From: Pararge aegeria
Taxonomy: Eukaryota; Arthropoda; Insecta; Lepidoptera; Nymphalidae
Reading direction: 5' to 3'
Length of the DNA: 64,000 bases
Assembly: GCF_905163445.1 (NCBI RefSeq)
Contig: NC_053184.1
Coordinates: 5,084,001 to 5,148,000, forward strand
Under the pieces are notes generated by a model that had not been told where the DNA came from, ran no database searches, and was given only the letters and a program-made list of their open reading frames with translations. The position numbers and the translations under genes are program-made. Positions 22,601 to 33,550 of this stretch are shown here, piece after piece. Every line of letters begins with the position of its first letter. Positions within the stretch are counted from its first letter, which is position 1.

Positions 22601-24633
22601 AAAAGGACCCAAAATCGAGCCTTGTGGGACACCCATTGAGGTATTTGAACCCTGAGACTTTGCATCATTTATGCAAACTCTTTGGGTTCTATTGCTGAGA
22701 TAAGAGGCAACCAAATTTAGTGCAACGTTTTGGATACCATAGTGGCTTAGCTTAAGAAGCAAGGTTTTATGATCAACACAATCGAAAGCTTTAGATAGAT
22801 CACAAAAAACACCCATGGCGTTCTGTGAACATTCCCAGGCATCATAAACATGTTTATAAGTTTAGCGCCTGCGTCCGTTGTGCTACGACCTTTAGTGAAG
22901 CCATACTGCTCAGGGTGTAGTAAGTTATTTACATTAAAATGATATAAGAGTTGATTTAATATAATTTTTTCAAATATCTTACTAAGAGCTGGTAAGATTG
23001 AGATAGGTCTGTAATTGTTTATATCATTTTTATTACCAGATTTAAATAGAGGAATGAGTTTACTATGTTTCATTAGGTTCGGGAAAGTACCTAAATCAAC
23101 ACATTCATTGAAAATTATGGCTAAAAGAGGAGCAATGACGTCAATAATTTGAGATATTACCTTTACCGACATTCCCCATATATCACCTGTTTTCTTTAAT
23201 TTTAATAACTTGAAGTTTTTACTGATATCCGATGCATCTATATGTTTGAAATGAAATAAAACTTTGCACTCATTAATGTTGCCTCTTAATAAATTCTGAG
23301 CTGCAGTAGGTGAGGAATTTAGTGAATCTGTTAACAAAATAGGAACATTCTGAAAAAAGTTTTCAAAAGTACTAGCAACTTCTGTATCAGTAGTTACCAT
23401 ATTATTATTAATAATTAATTCAAAATTTCCGTCTCGAGATTTAGTTTTCCCAGATTCATTATTAACAATTTTCCAGGTTGTTTGTATTTTGTTTTCAGAT
23501 TTTACTATCCGATCTTTAATGTATAGCGACTTAGCTTGTCTACAAACATTTTTAAATGTTTTGGAGTAACTTTTTACATATTCAAGGAAGGTTGGAGTCT
23601 GATTGTATTGTTTTTCATCATATAGCTCATACAACTTATCCCTGCTTTTGTAAATGCCTATTGTCGCCCAATCACTAAACCTCATTTTTTTATTAGAATC
23701 TATGTATTTAAAAGTAAATACTTTATTAAATGCACTTTCTATTTCATTGAAAAGCGTACGATAAAGATTGTCGGGATGACAGTTTTCAAAAAAGAGAGCA
23801 GGAATTTTGGCTGATATTTCACCTTCAAATCGCGTCAGTTTACTCTGAGTTATCGGCCTGTACTTAACAATATGTTTATTTCTATTTGTACCAACAACAG
23901 TTATTTGTTGGCCACAATGATCTGACCTTAAATTGTTTTATATCGATTTACCTAAGATATCACAGTTAAAAAAAATATTATCTAAACAAGATGCTGAAGT
24001 TGCTGTGATTCTAGTAGGTTCATCGAAAGCATTATTCAAATTAAAGCATTTAAATAAGTTTAACAACCTAGTCGTAGTAGTATTATGTAATAAGATATCA
24101 ACATTGAAATCCCCGCAATCTTCTAAAGAAGGAAGGTGCCATAAAATGGAAAAATCCTTCGCATTTATGAGTTATACAATTTTTTTTAGGGCAGTCAGTG
24201 CTTTTGTGCATGTATGAAGTGCACGCCACTGGTTGGGAGAAATAGAGTGGTGGTCTGGCCCTTGTACCCACTAAACACTTCCTCGACGGACCTATGGGCA
24301 AGAACGTTATGCACAAGAACGTTATGCACTGGCGTACTCACTACGAGTTATATAGTATAGTTGAAAACTTCAACAAAAGCGATAGGAACAACGGCTGCTC
24401 TATTTTCGTGACTCAATAGTCAATGTCTTCTTCTAGCTCCTAATATTTATTTTTTCATGTATCAATCTGAAATCTAAATACGTTGTTTCAGGCGTCTTGA
24501 CTATTTCATAATATCAGAGAGGTTGGTGCCGGCGTTATGCGACAGTGTTATAAGAGATAAAGTATATGGAAGCGACCACTGCCCTATATCGCTATTCCTC
24601 AGCCTAAGTAGCGCTGATAAACCTAAAGAATAA
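13700..24633 (+). CDS. Rrp1: recombination repair protein 1 / AP endonuclease (APEX1 family)
   Basis: Nuclear base-excision-repair enzyme that cuts DNA 5' of abasic sites; the family also has 3'-repair activity. Exons: 13700-13726, 16056-16881, 16995-17162, 17906-18472, 21010-21190 and 24492-24633; all phases match, giving 636 residues. Residues 1 to about 370 are low-complexity Lys/Glu-rich with repeated KGRKK-type blocks and an AT-hook-like GRGRGRKPQ near 170. This matches the arrangement of Drosophila Rrp1 and is absent from vertebrate APE1. The exonuclease-endonuclease-phosphatase domain follows. Residues corresponding to APE1 N68, E96, Y171, D210, N212, D283, D308 and H309 are present at N381 (CWNVDG), E409 (LQETK), Y482 (TYVPNAG), D521 and N523 (CGDMNVAH), D593 and D618-H619 (GSDHCP). 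Catalysis should be intact. Stop TAA is at 24631. Intron 4 begins with a SINE; intron 5 carries a nested LINE/MITE. Confidence 0.96.
13727..16055. other. Rrp1 intron 1 (2.3 kb), nothing recognised
   Basis: AT-rich. I found no coding segment, SINE, Helitron or LINE block in it, unlike the other large introns of the window. Confidence 0.6.
17163..17905. other. Rrp1 intron 3, nothing recognised
   Basis: 743 bp, AT-rich, with donor GTAACT and acceptor TTTTCAG. It contains AATAAA at about 17251 followed by a T-rich stretch. A short transcript ending there would encode only the charged N-terminal part, but this is not supported beyond the motif. Confidence 0.5.
18504..18735 (+). repeat. SINE-3 copy
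   Basis: Starts about 30 bp after the Rrp1 exon 4 donor. A box GGGGCAGTGTGCAGTGACC, B box GGTTCGATTCCCACAAC, then the shared body TTAGTACCCATAACACAAGC and TTTGGGGCTAGATGGCGATG. An intron-retained transcript would read through it for about 85 codons before a stop. Confidence 0.85.
18740..18910 (+). repeat. Helitron 5' fragment
   Basis: TATATTATAAACGTAAAAG, then GTTTGTGAGGATGTATGTAT, then a block ending at TCTGGTTCCCGCGCAATTTG. This is the standard internal order of lepidopteran non-autonomous Helitrons; the 3' hairpin/CTAG end is missing. Confidence 0.6.
19115..19320 (+). repeat. relative of the TIR element at 62093-62377
   Basis: Shares AACATCT..TGA, GCGAAACGTGC, AAGAAATTATAAATTACACC, AGATTCTCCTGCTTTTCG, TATAGCAAATTAAGCTTAATTTTC and the right terminus TTCCGCAAAGTAA with the element at 62093. 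A third copy is at 32165-32325. The left terminus is not recognisable here. Confidence 0.65.
20274..20510 (-). repeat. SINE-2 copy carrying an internal palindrome
   Basis: Reverse copy (tail ATCATCATATCAACCCATTACCG). In its middle the arms 20388-20405 and 20412-20429 (CCATAATGTTCTGTATGG) are perfect reverse complements around AGTTTT. Other SINE-2 copies have this segment only once. Confidence 0.8.
21442..24231. mobile_element. hAT-like MITE split by a LINE
   Basis: Outer ends are CAGTGGCGTGC (21442) and GCACGCCACTG (24221-24231). Flanking 8-mers GTAGAGAG and GTTGGGAG agree at 6 of 8 positions. The right part, from about 24123, matches the undisturbed MITE at 61601-61743 (AGAAGGAAGGTGCCATAAAA onward). 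The 2.6 kb between about 21477 and 24122 is a reverse-strand LINE. In Rrp1 intron 5. Confidence 0.85.
21477..24122 (-). mobile_element. 5'-truncated, frameshifted non-LTR retrotransposon (LINE)
   Basis: Read on the minus strand. The C-terminal half of an endonuclease domain (GDFNVD near 24105) comes first. The reverse transcriptase follows: AFDCVDHKTLLLKL, GVPQGSILGPFLFLVYINDL, the FADDTSLIF catalytic motif near 22530, and FLGVTLDNKLQW. A thumb and C-terminal tail (SYGILLWG, HKFKEFVKTHLL) end near 21740. The 3'UTR runs to about 21477 with an AT-rich tail, GAATTTTGAATTTGAATT. A single-base frameshift near 22860 separates frames 23685-22861 and 22816-21725. The 5' half of the endonuclease and any ORF1 are missing. 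The motifs fit the Jockey/CR1 side of the LINE tree; the exact clade is uncertain. TCTAA on both sides may be the target duplication. Confidence 0.88.
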
Positions 24634-25253
24634 ACTACTACTTACAATACAATAAGGGACTGTTTGCACAATGAAGCACTGCTTAGAACACTCAATATTT
24701 TGAGCAAACCATATTCACCAGGCTGCAGTGAAAACAATGATTACGAGAGTTACAATGGAATCTAATCATATTAATGTTGATGTTAACTTGGTAACACATT
24801 ATCAAGCAATTGATGACTACTAAGTTGCTTGTAGAATCACCCAACAGTACATAGAAATTAATTTTTTTTTGATACAATTACATTACATTACATTTTGGTA
24901 TAGGTGAAAATTTCATTAAGTCTCAAAACCAAAAAATGCAGTTTTACTTAATTTTTTAAGAGACTTTCAATTCAAATGCTTTTTTGTTAGTGCAGGTATT
25001 GTTTTGTTTGAGAATTTGAATGTCCAACATGCATCTTGATTTTTTATAAATTATGTTAAAATTGTTTTGTTTGGTACAGTGTACAATTACATTCCTAATG
25101 GATCACTTAATTATAAAAATACAACATTTTCGTTAAAATTTGTTTTATGATTGAAAATAAAAACAAATTATATTCTGCAAAAGTTTTTTATTATCTTTTG
25201 TTAAATCGGAATAAATAAATAAAATTTTGTTTTTTTACGAAATCATTCATAAG
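24634..25253. other. overlapping 3' regions of Rrp1 and HPF1
   Basis: Only 620 bp separate the Rrp1 stop (plus) and the HPF1 stop (minus). A plus-strand AATAAA is at 25156-25161 and a minus-strand AATAAA at 25192-25187. If both are used, the two 3'UTRs run over or very close to each other. Confidence 0.6.
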
Positions 25254-28217
25254 TCAATCGGTTCCCACCACGGACATATCTGGACCCTTGCGACGATATT
25301 TTACATGCATCTGTAAATATTCAAAACATGTATAACACCCACTACAAAGTTATGTTTAAAAAGATACGCTCAGATAATCTTGTAACCTTGTTTAAAAATT
25401 TAAATTATTGACTAAGCGTAAGGAGTCCAGGACAACCTTCACCCAGAGGTCTAGAGAGGAGGGGAATGTATCAACATATAACACTTTTTTTTTTCTGGAA
25501 GAAGACAAGGATAAATGTGTACACAGTAGCTTCTAACCCTACACAATCAACACAGATTACTTTACCTAAATTATAATTATAAATTTAAAAAAATACCACT
25601 TGAAATTAAGTACAAAATCTTACATCTCACAAGAGGGAGATGTGGTCAACCACTTCATGTGATTAATGGACACAAGACCATCCATAGGACTTTTAACAAC
25701 ACATTTACCAAACCAATTTTCGTTCACCATCACAAAAACTACTATAAGTTAAATGTGAATAGAGAACCAAAAAAGATTTTCATATAATTTTTGTAAAACA
25801 GTCATTATTAAAAGTTTTATAGTTACCTGTATAATTTTACTAAAAGCTTCTCTGCCCAGTAGAGAATAAGCTACTTCTAGATTTTTTAAGGCACTGGTTT
25901 GGAGCTCGGGCAGGCCGGAGCAGAATAAGGCAATGCCCACTTCCAGGCCTGTCCCAAAGTCACATTCATCCATCGCTATACTTGCATATGTGATAACTGG
26001 CTGTAACTCTGACAAGATTTTATCTTTTTCTGCATGGGACTTAGCTTCTTTTAGTTGTTTGAACATTTTTTTAATATCAGCTGTAAAGATTTGAATTTAA
26101 AAAAAATTATCATAGTAATGTTATTTATTGTGGAAATCATAAAAATTATGGTTAGGTACACTCCAAAATGTGTTTTGCCAACAAACAAAGCAGATTGAAC
26201 TTTTTTTAGTGGTAGGAAAAACAACCGTATTTGATAAGCATGTAATGTAATGCTCAGCCTTAAAATTGATTCTTACCATCGCTTTCAACCAATTTTCTAT
26301 ACCCAAGCTGGGTTTTCTTGTTATATGGTACAACAATGCCTGCATTGTTAAAGGTCCGACAAACAATTTGTTGTATCCTTTTTTTCATGTTATATTCTTC
26401 AATAGAGAAATTATGCTGCTCCGCCCATTTCTTAACTTTATCCATTAACTTCTGACATGATATGGAAACAAATGGTGAAGTTTTCTTTTCATTTTGTAAA
26501 AACCAACTGAAACATATCTTACATAATTTCTTTTGCAATAATTAAAGAATACAGTTTTATTAAAATAATGCAGTGAATATATAGATCAAATATTACTATT
26601 ATTAATATAAAGCATGATTGTAACTATATTCATTAATTTGTGTTAGCTTACATATCTATTTTGGAAAGGATAAAAAATACATACTAAACTGCTCCAAAAA
26701 TATTTTCAGCAACTGGTGTGATGGTATAATTTGCAGAACTGTCATTTTTAGCAAGAAACACTGGCTTCTCTTGTGGATCATCTCTATAGTAGCCTATGTG
26801 AAATTCACTTTTCCCCTTTTTTTTTAAAACTGCCTGAAAAATTATTGAAAAAGTAGGTTCAAATCAAATTTACCATTTTAAAATTATTTATATTATTTAT
26901 TATTATATTGAAGCTGTGATAGCACATTGGGCAGGAGCTCAACTATGCTTTCAGGGGGCCAAGTTTGAGTCCCAAGAAACACTTCTAACCTTCCTAAGTT
27001 ATGTGCATTTTGTAATAAAAATATCACTGGTTCCAATGTTAAAGGAAAACATCGTGAGGATACCTGCAAGCAAGTTCTACATAATTTTCTGAAAGGTGAG
27101 TTCACGAATCCGCACTGGACCAGCGTGGTGGACTACAGCCCTAACCGCTTCTCATTGTGGGAGACCCATGATCTGTAGTGGGCAAGTAATGGTTTGATGT
27201 GCCTTTTATATTAAAAAGTAAAGACTAAGATCTGAACTACCTGAAACTAATTTATACAGTGGCATTTATTTATAATTGTCCCCAATCAGCAACTGGATAA
27301 TACCAGTTGTTCCGCTTTTATGCTGGGTTATAAAAAACTATTTATGAGTATTACGATACTACTAGTTAAAGAAGCTACCAATAATAACATTCATCTTAAT
27401 GATAAAAATTAGGATAGTTATTGCTCAGAGTATGTCTAAGAGTCACTTTCCAGTTGGCTCAAGAGTTTAACTAAGTAAGAAAGCCCATTCGGAGTTCTCA
27501 TGAGCTTTGATGATCTCAGCTTAGGGAACTTAACTTTAGAAAGCAGTAATTGCTGTAGCTTGTAGACAATCGAAGCTGGGCTATGTGTGAATCCTCATAA
27601 TAACTTACCAGAAACTCTGGAGGATCAAAGAAAAATCTCCAGTGGATTAAATATAAGTCTTTATCTTCCAATTTGGGTAATTTACCTAAAAATAGCTCAT
27701 ATGGACCAATAAGCTGTAAATTCACACTAGACAAGAGTTTCTCAACATTTTCCGTATCTTCCTGAAGGCATTTATAAAACTGGAAAAAATCTTCTGGCAT
27801 TTCCATTAAGAAACAATCTTTAATGATATCAGCATCTGTATCTTTGTCATAAAAGGTCACACTATCTGATTTAACGAGATATTTAGGGATCTTAACATCT
27901 GTGCTTTCTTGTGCACACTTGTTTGTTGAATCATCATCAATCTGAGCTGTACTTGGTGTCGCCTTATCAACTTTGCTGTCCTCTGAATCAACTTCAATAT
28001 CCTGAACATCATTATGTCTCGCCTTAGTTCCATCAGTGGGCTTCCTCTCCCTATTATAAGGCTTAAAACGATTATTCTTTCGTTGGTTCAGTTTGGCTTT
28101 GAGTTGTGGGGGGTGTTTATACTGATTGTGATGGTCTGGATTTTTCTGATAACATTCCGCCCCGTATTTACAGGCTGTTCTAGTGTCACTTACGAAGGCC
28201 TTCCATTCCTCAGACAT
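25254..28217 (-). CDS. HPF1: histone PARylation factor 1 with N-terminal PBZ zinc finger
   Basis: Nuclear partner of PARP1/2 that completes their active site and directs ADP-ribose to serine. Exons, 5' to 3': 28217-27609, 26833-26685, 26506-26277, 26080-25827 and 25310-25254; phases match and total 432 residues plus TGA. A C2H2 PBZ finger, C-x5-C-x6-H-x5-H, uses C16, C22, H29 and H35 (CKYGAECYQKNPDHHNQYKH). A charged linker of about 70 residues follows. The HPF1 fold then shows MEMPEDFFQFYKC, LIGPYELFLGKL and HWRFFFDPPEFLAVLKKKG, and later DECDFGTGLEVG at about 367-378. D367-E368 align with human D283-E284; that Glu completes the composite active site. The last 18 residues are basic. Exon 2 ends at a GTATGT donor, which is required for the frame. 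SINE-2 sits in intron 1. Function is firm by family; the zinc finger is read directly. Confidence 0.94.
26910..27202 (+). repeat. SINE-2 copy in HPF1 intron 1
   Basis: Head GCTGTGATAGCACATTGGGC with a degenerate B box (AAGTTTGAGTCCC), body AAGTTATGTGCATTTTG and CGTGAGGATACCTGC, then GTGGTGGACTACAGCCCTAA, ending near ATGGTTTGATGTG. Opposite in orientation to the host gene. Confidence 0.75.
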
Positions 28218-29206
28218 GTTAACGAGGGAAATTATATAAAATGAAAATAGATATAAAGAAAATTAATTTAGGTTTTGAATGAAAACATCACAACATATCT
28301 GCTGTCTGCATTTATGACAGTCAATGACGGTTGATTATGACCACAGGTAAAAGATCTGTTAATAATTTAATTTTACTAAATCCTATTACAAATCATTCAC
28401 GCCTGAACTTAACTTGAACAAAGTACTGTAATCAAATTGGTTCAAATGCCATTGACGACAGACAAATAGATGAAAATTGCTCAAGTACATGCGTATTGGT
28501 TAGTATAGGTCATATCTTAGCAATGACCTCAATGAATATATAGTTTTTTAGAGAGCATCATCGTAGCAGTGGCATTTTATGTATTTCCACAGTTTCAGAG
28601 AAAAACGGATTACTTCATCATTGGGTAGTTCGTCTGTGGTGTTTTATTTATAGATTAAAAAATTACAAGACTTGCCTTGTTTGACTTAGGTTATTATTTG
28701 TCTGTGTTTAAAGTGTCATCTCTATAGGTGGTGGTTCCTAAATTCTCAAATGTTTTTAAATTAAATTCAATAGAAATGTAATGGAAATTTGTAATCACAT
28801 ATAAAATTAGAATCTATTTTATAAGAAATTGTACAAGAAAGTCTTACCTTCCTATAGTGATATTATTGTTGTACATTTTTTCATAATGGAACTTCTCACC
28901 GAATTTATTGATGCGATATATCTACGTTGAAAAAGGTGGCGCGCGTTGAACTGTGGTTTAAAAGTTTTTTTTTCAATGTATACGTGGTTAAATATAATAA
29001 CATACCAAGGACATGTACATAACAAACTCCCGACGCTCTATATGTTTGACAATTTGTGCGGGCTATGGATCATGCATAAGTGGTAAATATAAATTTTACG
29101 TTTTTAACTTCTTGTAAATTTACCGTGACCCATATTTACATGTGTTTTAAGTGTTTTCTTTTGCCGTAATTGCTCAAAGTCTTAAGAACAGTTGTTGTTT
29201 CAGTTT

Positions 29207-29475
29207 TTTTTATTCCACTTCAAGTTTTAGCCCTTGACAGCATTCTTCTGGTGGTAAGTAATGATGCAGTCTAAAATGGTAGCGGACTAACCTATTATGG
29301 CGTAAGTCATTTTTATTAAACACTTACCCCTAATCGGTTCCTACGCGATATCCTACGCGCTATGTCTTTGTCACTTGTATGGTAATTAACCAGGGTCGAA
29401 GCCTCCTTCCCACCAGAGCAAACCAGGTAAAATTCAGAAATTTTAAATTCCCAAAGTGCCCTTGCTGGGAATTTA
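29207..29475 (-). repeat. SINE-1 copy
   Basis: Reverse copy: TTTTTTTTATTCCACTTCAAG, TTAGCCCTTGACAGCA, GTAGCGGACTAACC, CCAGAGCAAACCAGGTAAAA and TTTAAATTCCCAAAGTGCCC. The tRNA-like head is lost. Confidence 0.75.
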
Positions 29476-30596
29476 ATATGTGAGCTCCACTCAAAAAAAG
29501 TGGCAGGGTTAACATAAATGTCTACAGTGGTTACTTCAAAATATTTCTAGGTTAATACACCTACAGATGATCTAACATTAGAAGGAATAAATATAGTGCG
29601 CTGGGGTGCACTTCAAACTGGAAATTATTTATGAATTTTAAAATGCATATGAAAATTTCATAACCATCAGTATTTGAACCTGTGATTTTCTGTCAATCAG
29701 GGCCTGAGCGCTTTGACACTACCCTCATACTACTGACACTCAAATTGATATATAGCTACTGTCAGTTATTAATTTTTATATACATTTTATAATTATTGAA
29801 AATTGATATTTCCTCCAAGTGCAGGTAAAAACAATTAACATTTCATTATTAGTAGAAATGGCATCACAAAGGTAATTTCCTTATTTCCAACAACATACAA
29901 AGAAATTGTTAGAAAAACTTTACAAACTACCAACCATAGGTATTTGTTATATGTGGTCATGTTGACCTAGTGGTCATTGGTGGTGGTGACTGTTAGTTTA
30001 GTTACTCTTTTATGCCTAAGGCACTAAAATTTTACAATAACTTTTGAATTTTATGACATTTTAATCACATAGTATTAAGGTAAAGAGTTTATATTGTTTT
30101 GTGTAATCCTTTGTGCATGAGTTCAGCTCATACTTTGCCAATATTATTGACTTACAATAAAATAATTCTAAATCAGACACAATCAGATATCCTCCTCACC
30201 ACAACCTTTATAACAGTATTGATAACTGGTGCAGGAAAAAGCTATCTTTGTTACATTCTGTGCTATTTAAGTGCCTAATGCAGGTGATGTATTAAAATGG
30301 TAACTAGGAACAGCGATTATTTAGTGCAGTCGCACACCAGTCTACCTGCAGTCAAGCCTAGCGGCAGTGTCAATTATTTTGGTGGCACCCGTGCCACTAG
30401 TTACAGGAATAGTCAACACGTTTTAAAATACTCAAAAGATGTCCCTGTGTGAAATTTTAAATTTTAAAAAACAATATGTGCTTTACATGTTCATTGCAAA
30501 TTATTTAGCATGGTTTATATAAACCCTGGGAGTGTGATCTTGTTATTGGTTTTGAACATGTTCTCTATTTTCAACTATGGTTGAATGAAAAACTTG

Positions 30597-30778
30597 GGGT
30601 TTGGCCGTGCCTTGTTACCACCCTACAAACAAAGACATGCTGCTAAGCGATTTAGTGTTTCGGTGCTATGTCGCTTAGAAACCGATTACTCAATAACAGG
30701 TTACCATCTTAGACTGCATCATCACTTACCACCAGGTGAGATTGCAGTCAAGGGCTATCTTGTAGTGGAATGGGCTAA
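30597..30778 (+). repeat. SINE-1 copy, 5' truncated
   Basis: Forward copy: TTACCACCCTACAAACAAAG, GCTAAGCGATTTAG, CATCTTAGACTGCATCATCA, GGTGAGATTGCAGTCAAGGG and GTAGTGGAAT. The tRNA-like head is absent. Confidence 0.75.
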
Positions 30779-32164
30779 CTAGCTGTTGCCTGCGTGCTTT
30801 GTCCGCGTTTATTTCGGTTTTTTGTATAACCCGTGGGAACCGTTTTTTGTTTCCGGCGATAAAAAGGGTGCGATGCTTTAACGTTACCTAAACGTTGCGC
30901 CAAAACGACGGAAGTTTGTAGTACCTAAGTATGCGGAATTGTTTCCCTTAAAAAAAGTTCTAAAAAACAGTCCGCGAAAACATATCTTGAAAGGTAGGAC
31001 TCAAACAACTCGATAAAGAGAAAATATTGTTTGCAGTCGATAAACTCTGAAATTTCTGAATATTTGTTTCAGCAAAAGAAAGCTACTCTATCCAGTAGTA
31101 ACAAAGTCTATATATTATTTTAGTGATAATAGATTTCAGCCCGAAATAATCGTATTTGCAGTCAAAGTCAGACAATAACGGGCTAGCGGTCAATAAATTA
31201 CCTTCTTAACAAAAATATTGGTATGTAGGTAGTGGATCTACAAAGATGTTCGCGATTACCACACCTTTCTTTAAAATACAATATATTTTTTTTAAATAAT
31301 TAAAATTTAATTTTCAATTGTTATTTAGGCATAAAATATAATTAATATTTTTATAATATCCTTATATTACGTACCTATAAGAGGGGTCTGTGGTAACGTA
31401 TCCGCGTGGCTATAACTTTACGTTACGAACAGCTAGTTTATTATTAAGATAACATGCTAAAAGATAATCTGATCCTAGTTAATAGACAATACTTAACTAC
31501 AATGATATATCTTATATCAATTTAATGTTGAGAATACTTTTCTATTTCCTTTTATACGATTACCTAAACTAAAGGTAGCCCTAATTATAATGATGCAACA
31601 TTGAAAACATACATTGTAATTTTGAACTGTTTGTTTAATCATCAACTGTTTATTACTTTACCTGTACGTTCTATATTTAGTTTCATTGTGTGAGCTCGAT
31701 CCATCGACTGCAAGCTTAAACTCTGTGCCCTGCCTACTCTGTAACAAAAGAATTTATACTTGAGCCTTACATACTCCAATACTCAAGTAATTCCTTTGTT
31801 CTGCAGACTTCAAACATGCAAGACATAAAACATATTCACACCTATTACAATCTATGATACCAGGAATATTTACACGGGTTTTTCTGCGTGATATTTTGTT
31901 CATCTATAGCTTGTTTTTCAAACTAAAATATCGTTTTTCTTTCGAAATGAGTGCTGACTTTATACCAAAAAACAATAACAATATAAACGAATCTGTGACT
32001 ACGGCTACATCCGCAATTGGAGCTCTTCACAAGACTTACAGAACATAATAAAGTTTCCTCACGATGTTTTCTGACATTTTAAACACCTAACCTAAGTACT
32101 TCAAATTCAAACTAAAATGAATTTCAATTCAAAGTTAAGCAACTTCCAAATCTCTACACATAAC

Positions 32165-32325
32165 AATAATTGTAAAGTCAACATCTCCTGAGGATGCGAA
32201 ACGTGCGTAGTGTGGAGTAGGTACCTAGAAGTTTAAAGAAATTATAAATTACACCATACAGATTCACCTGCTATACAAGGAGTATAGCAAATTAAGCTTA
32301 ATTCTCATAAAAAATAAATTCCTTT
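32165..32325 (+). repeat. relative of the TIR element at 62093-62377
   Basis: GTCAACATCTCCTGAGGATG, GCGAAACGTGCGTAG, AAGAAATTATAAATTACACC and TATAGCAAATTAAGCTTAAT in the same order as at 19115; the ends are degraded. Confidence 0.6.
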
Positions 32326-32964
32326 TCCATTTTGACTTCCTACAAAAAAGAGGAGATTATCAACATAAATGTTTTTTTATGTAGGTATGATCGGGCATAA
32401 CCCCGCCATACTGATACAGACTTTTTTTTCTGTTGTATAAAAGGGGTTTATTTCGAAATGGACACAGACAACAACATTCTTTATAAAATCTGCGATTTTT
32501 TTGCGACCGGAAGCTAGTTGTAACATACAATGTTAAAGTTGGATTTATACAAAAAAATATTACCTTTTTAGTTGGTATACTAACTACCTACCGAAATACC
32601 TACCGTTTATTTCAGAAGTCGATTATTATTTTGGAAACAATCTTGTTATAATAAAATTATTCTGCCAGTGTACTCCTAAAATTCAGTAATTTAGCGGTAG
32701 GAACGGGTTTCCAAGTGGAACGTTTGTGTCGTGGCACATGTTTTTCGCGAGACGCCGCCGGACCTGTGAAGCCTAATTATAAAAGGTCACATCCTAAATT
32801 AACTCGATCGGGAATTCTTATTCCAGGCGGGGCTGTTCGCACCGCCACGTGCGGTGAACATGAAATAACTCTTGCTATAATCAGCGACACATCTTCACCG
32901 AAGTCTTACAATTTCACCGAAGTCTATAAATTTATATCAAGAAGGCCTTTTATTTTAGTCCTTT

Positions 32965-33318
32965 TTGTCCACCTCCCTTGCGCTGCGGTGAGCGCTGTAG
33001 TTTTAATGTTCTAAACTGGAGGTCCGGGGTACGATTTCCGGCAGGGGCAATTTTGGAATTCATAATTTCAGATTTTTTTCTGGTCTGGTCCCGTGGGTGG
33101 CTTCAGTCGTGGTTAGTTACCACCCTACCGAAAAAGAAGTGCCGCTAAGCGATATAGCGTTCTGGTACGATGTCGCGTAGAAACCGATTTAGAATACCCA
33201 TGGTTGAAATATAACTGTCATACTCTCTAGCAGATTAGCCCGCCCATCTGTGACTGCATCATCACTTACCATCAGATGACATTGCAGTCAAGGGCTAACT
33301 TGCTGTGGAGTAATAAAA
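32965..33318 (+). repeat. near full-length SINE-1 with tRNA-like promoter
   Basis: Forward copy. A box TTGCGCTGCGGTGAGCG near 32979, B box GGGGTACGATTTCCGG near 33027, then body (TGGTCTGGTCCCGTGGG, TTACCACCCTACCG, GCTAAGCGATATAGCG, TGCATCATCACTTACCATCA, TTGCAGTCAAGGGCTAAC) and tail TGTGGAGTAATAAAAAAATT. The A/B-box spacing fits a tRNA-derived RNA polymerase III promoter. Confidence 0.82.
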
Positions 33319-33343
33319 AAATTAAAAACTAGAAAAGTAAAGT

Positions 33344-33550
33344 CGGTCTGTTTGTAGCAAGTCTTCCACCGGTTCGGAAGGCAGATTCTAGCGAGATGAA
33401 GCCGGCAAGAAACTCAGCAGTTGTGTGTTGTCTTTTTATTATTGTGTCTTGCGAAGGATGAAAGCGGAGCGGTGTGCTGCCAAGCAACCTAGTCATTAAG
33501 AAGTTCATCGATTGTTTAGTAACCTCGCTGTAATAAATGTGTGAAAACCT
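33344..33550 (-). repeat. 3' fragment of the LINE seen at 21477
   Basis: CCACCGGTTCGGAAGGCAGA, GCCGGCAAGAAACTCAGCAG, TGAAAGCGGAGCGGTGTGCT, AGCAACCTAGTCATTAA and TAGTAACCTCGCTGTAATAA. It has internal deletions relative to the copy at 48155. Confidence 0.8.

Noticed and set aside
30585..30782. 65-codon open frame on the plus strand
   Set aside because: It translates a SINE-1 body.
32715..33014. 99-codon open frame on the plus strand
   Set aside because: Its 3' part is the head of the SINE-1 at 32965; the rest has no recognisable domain.
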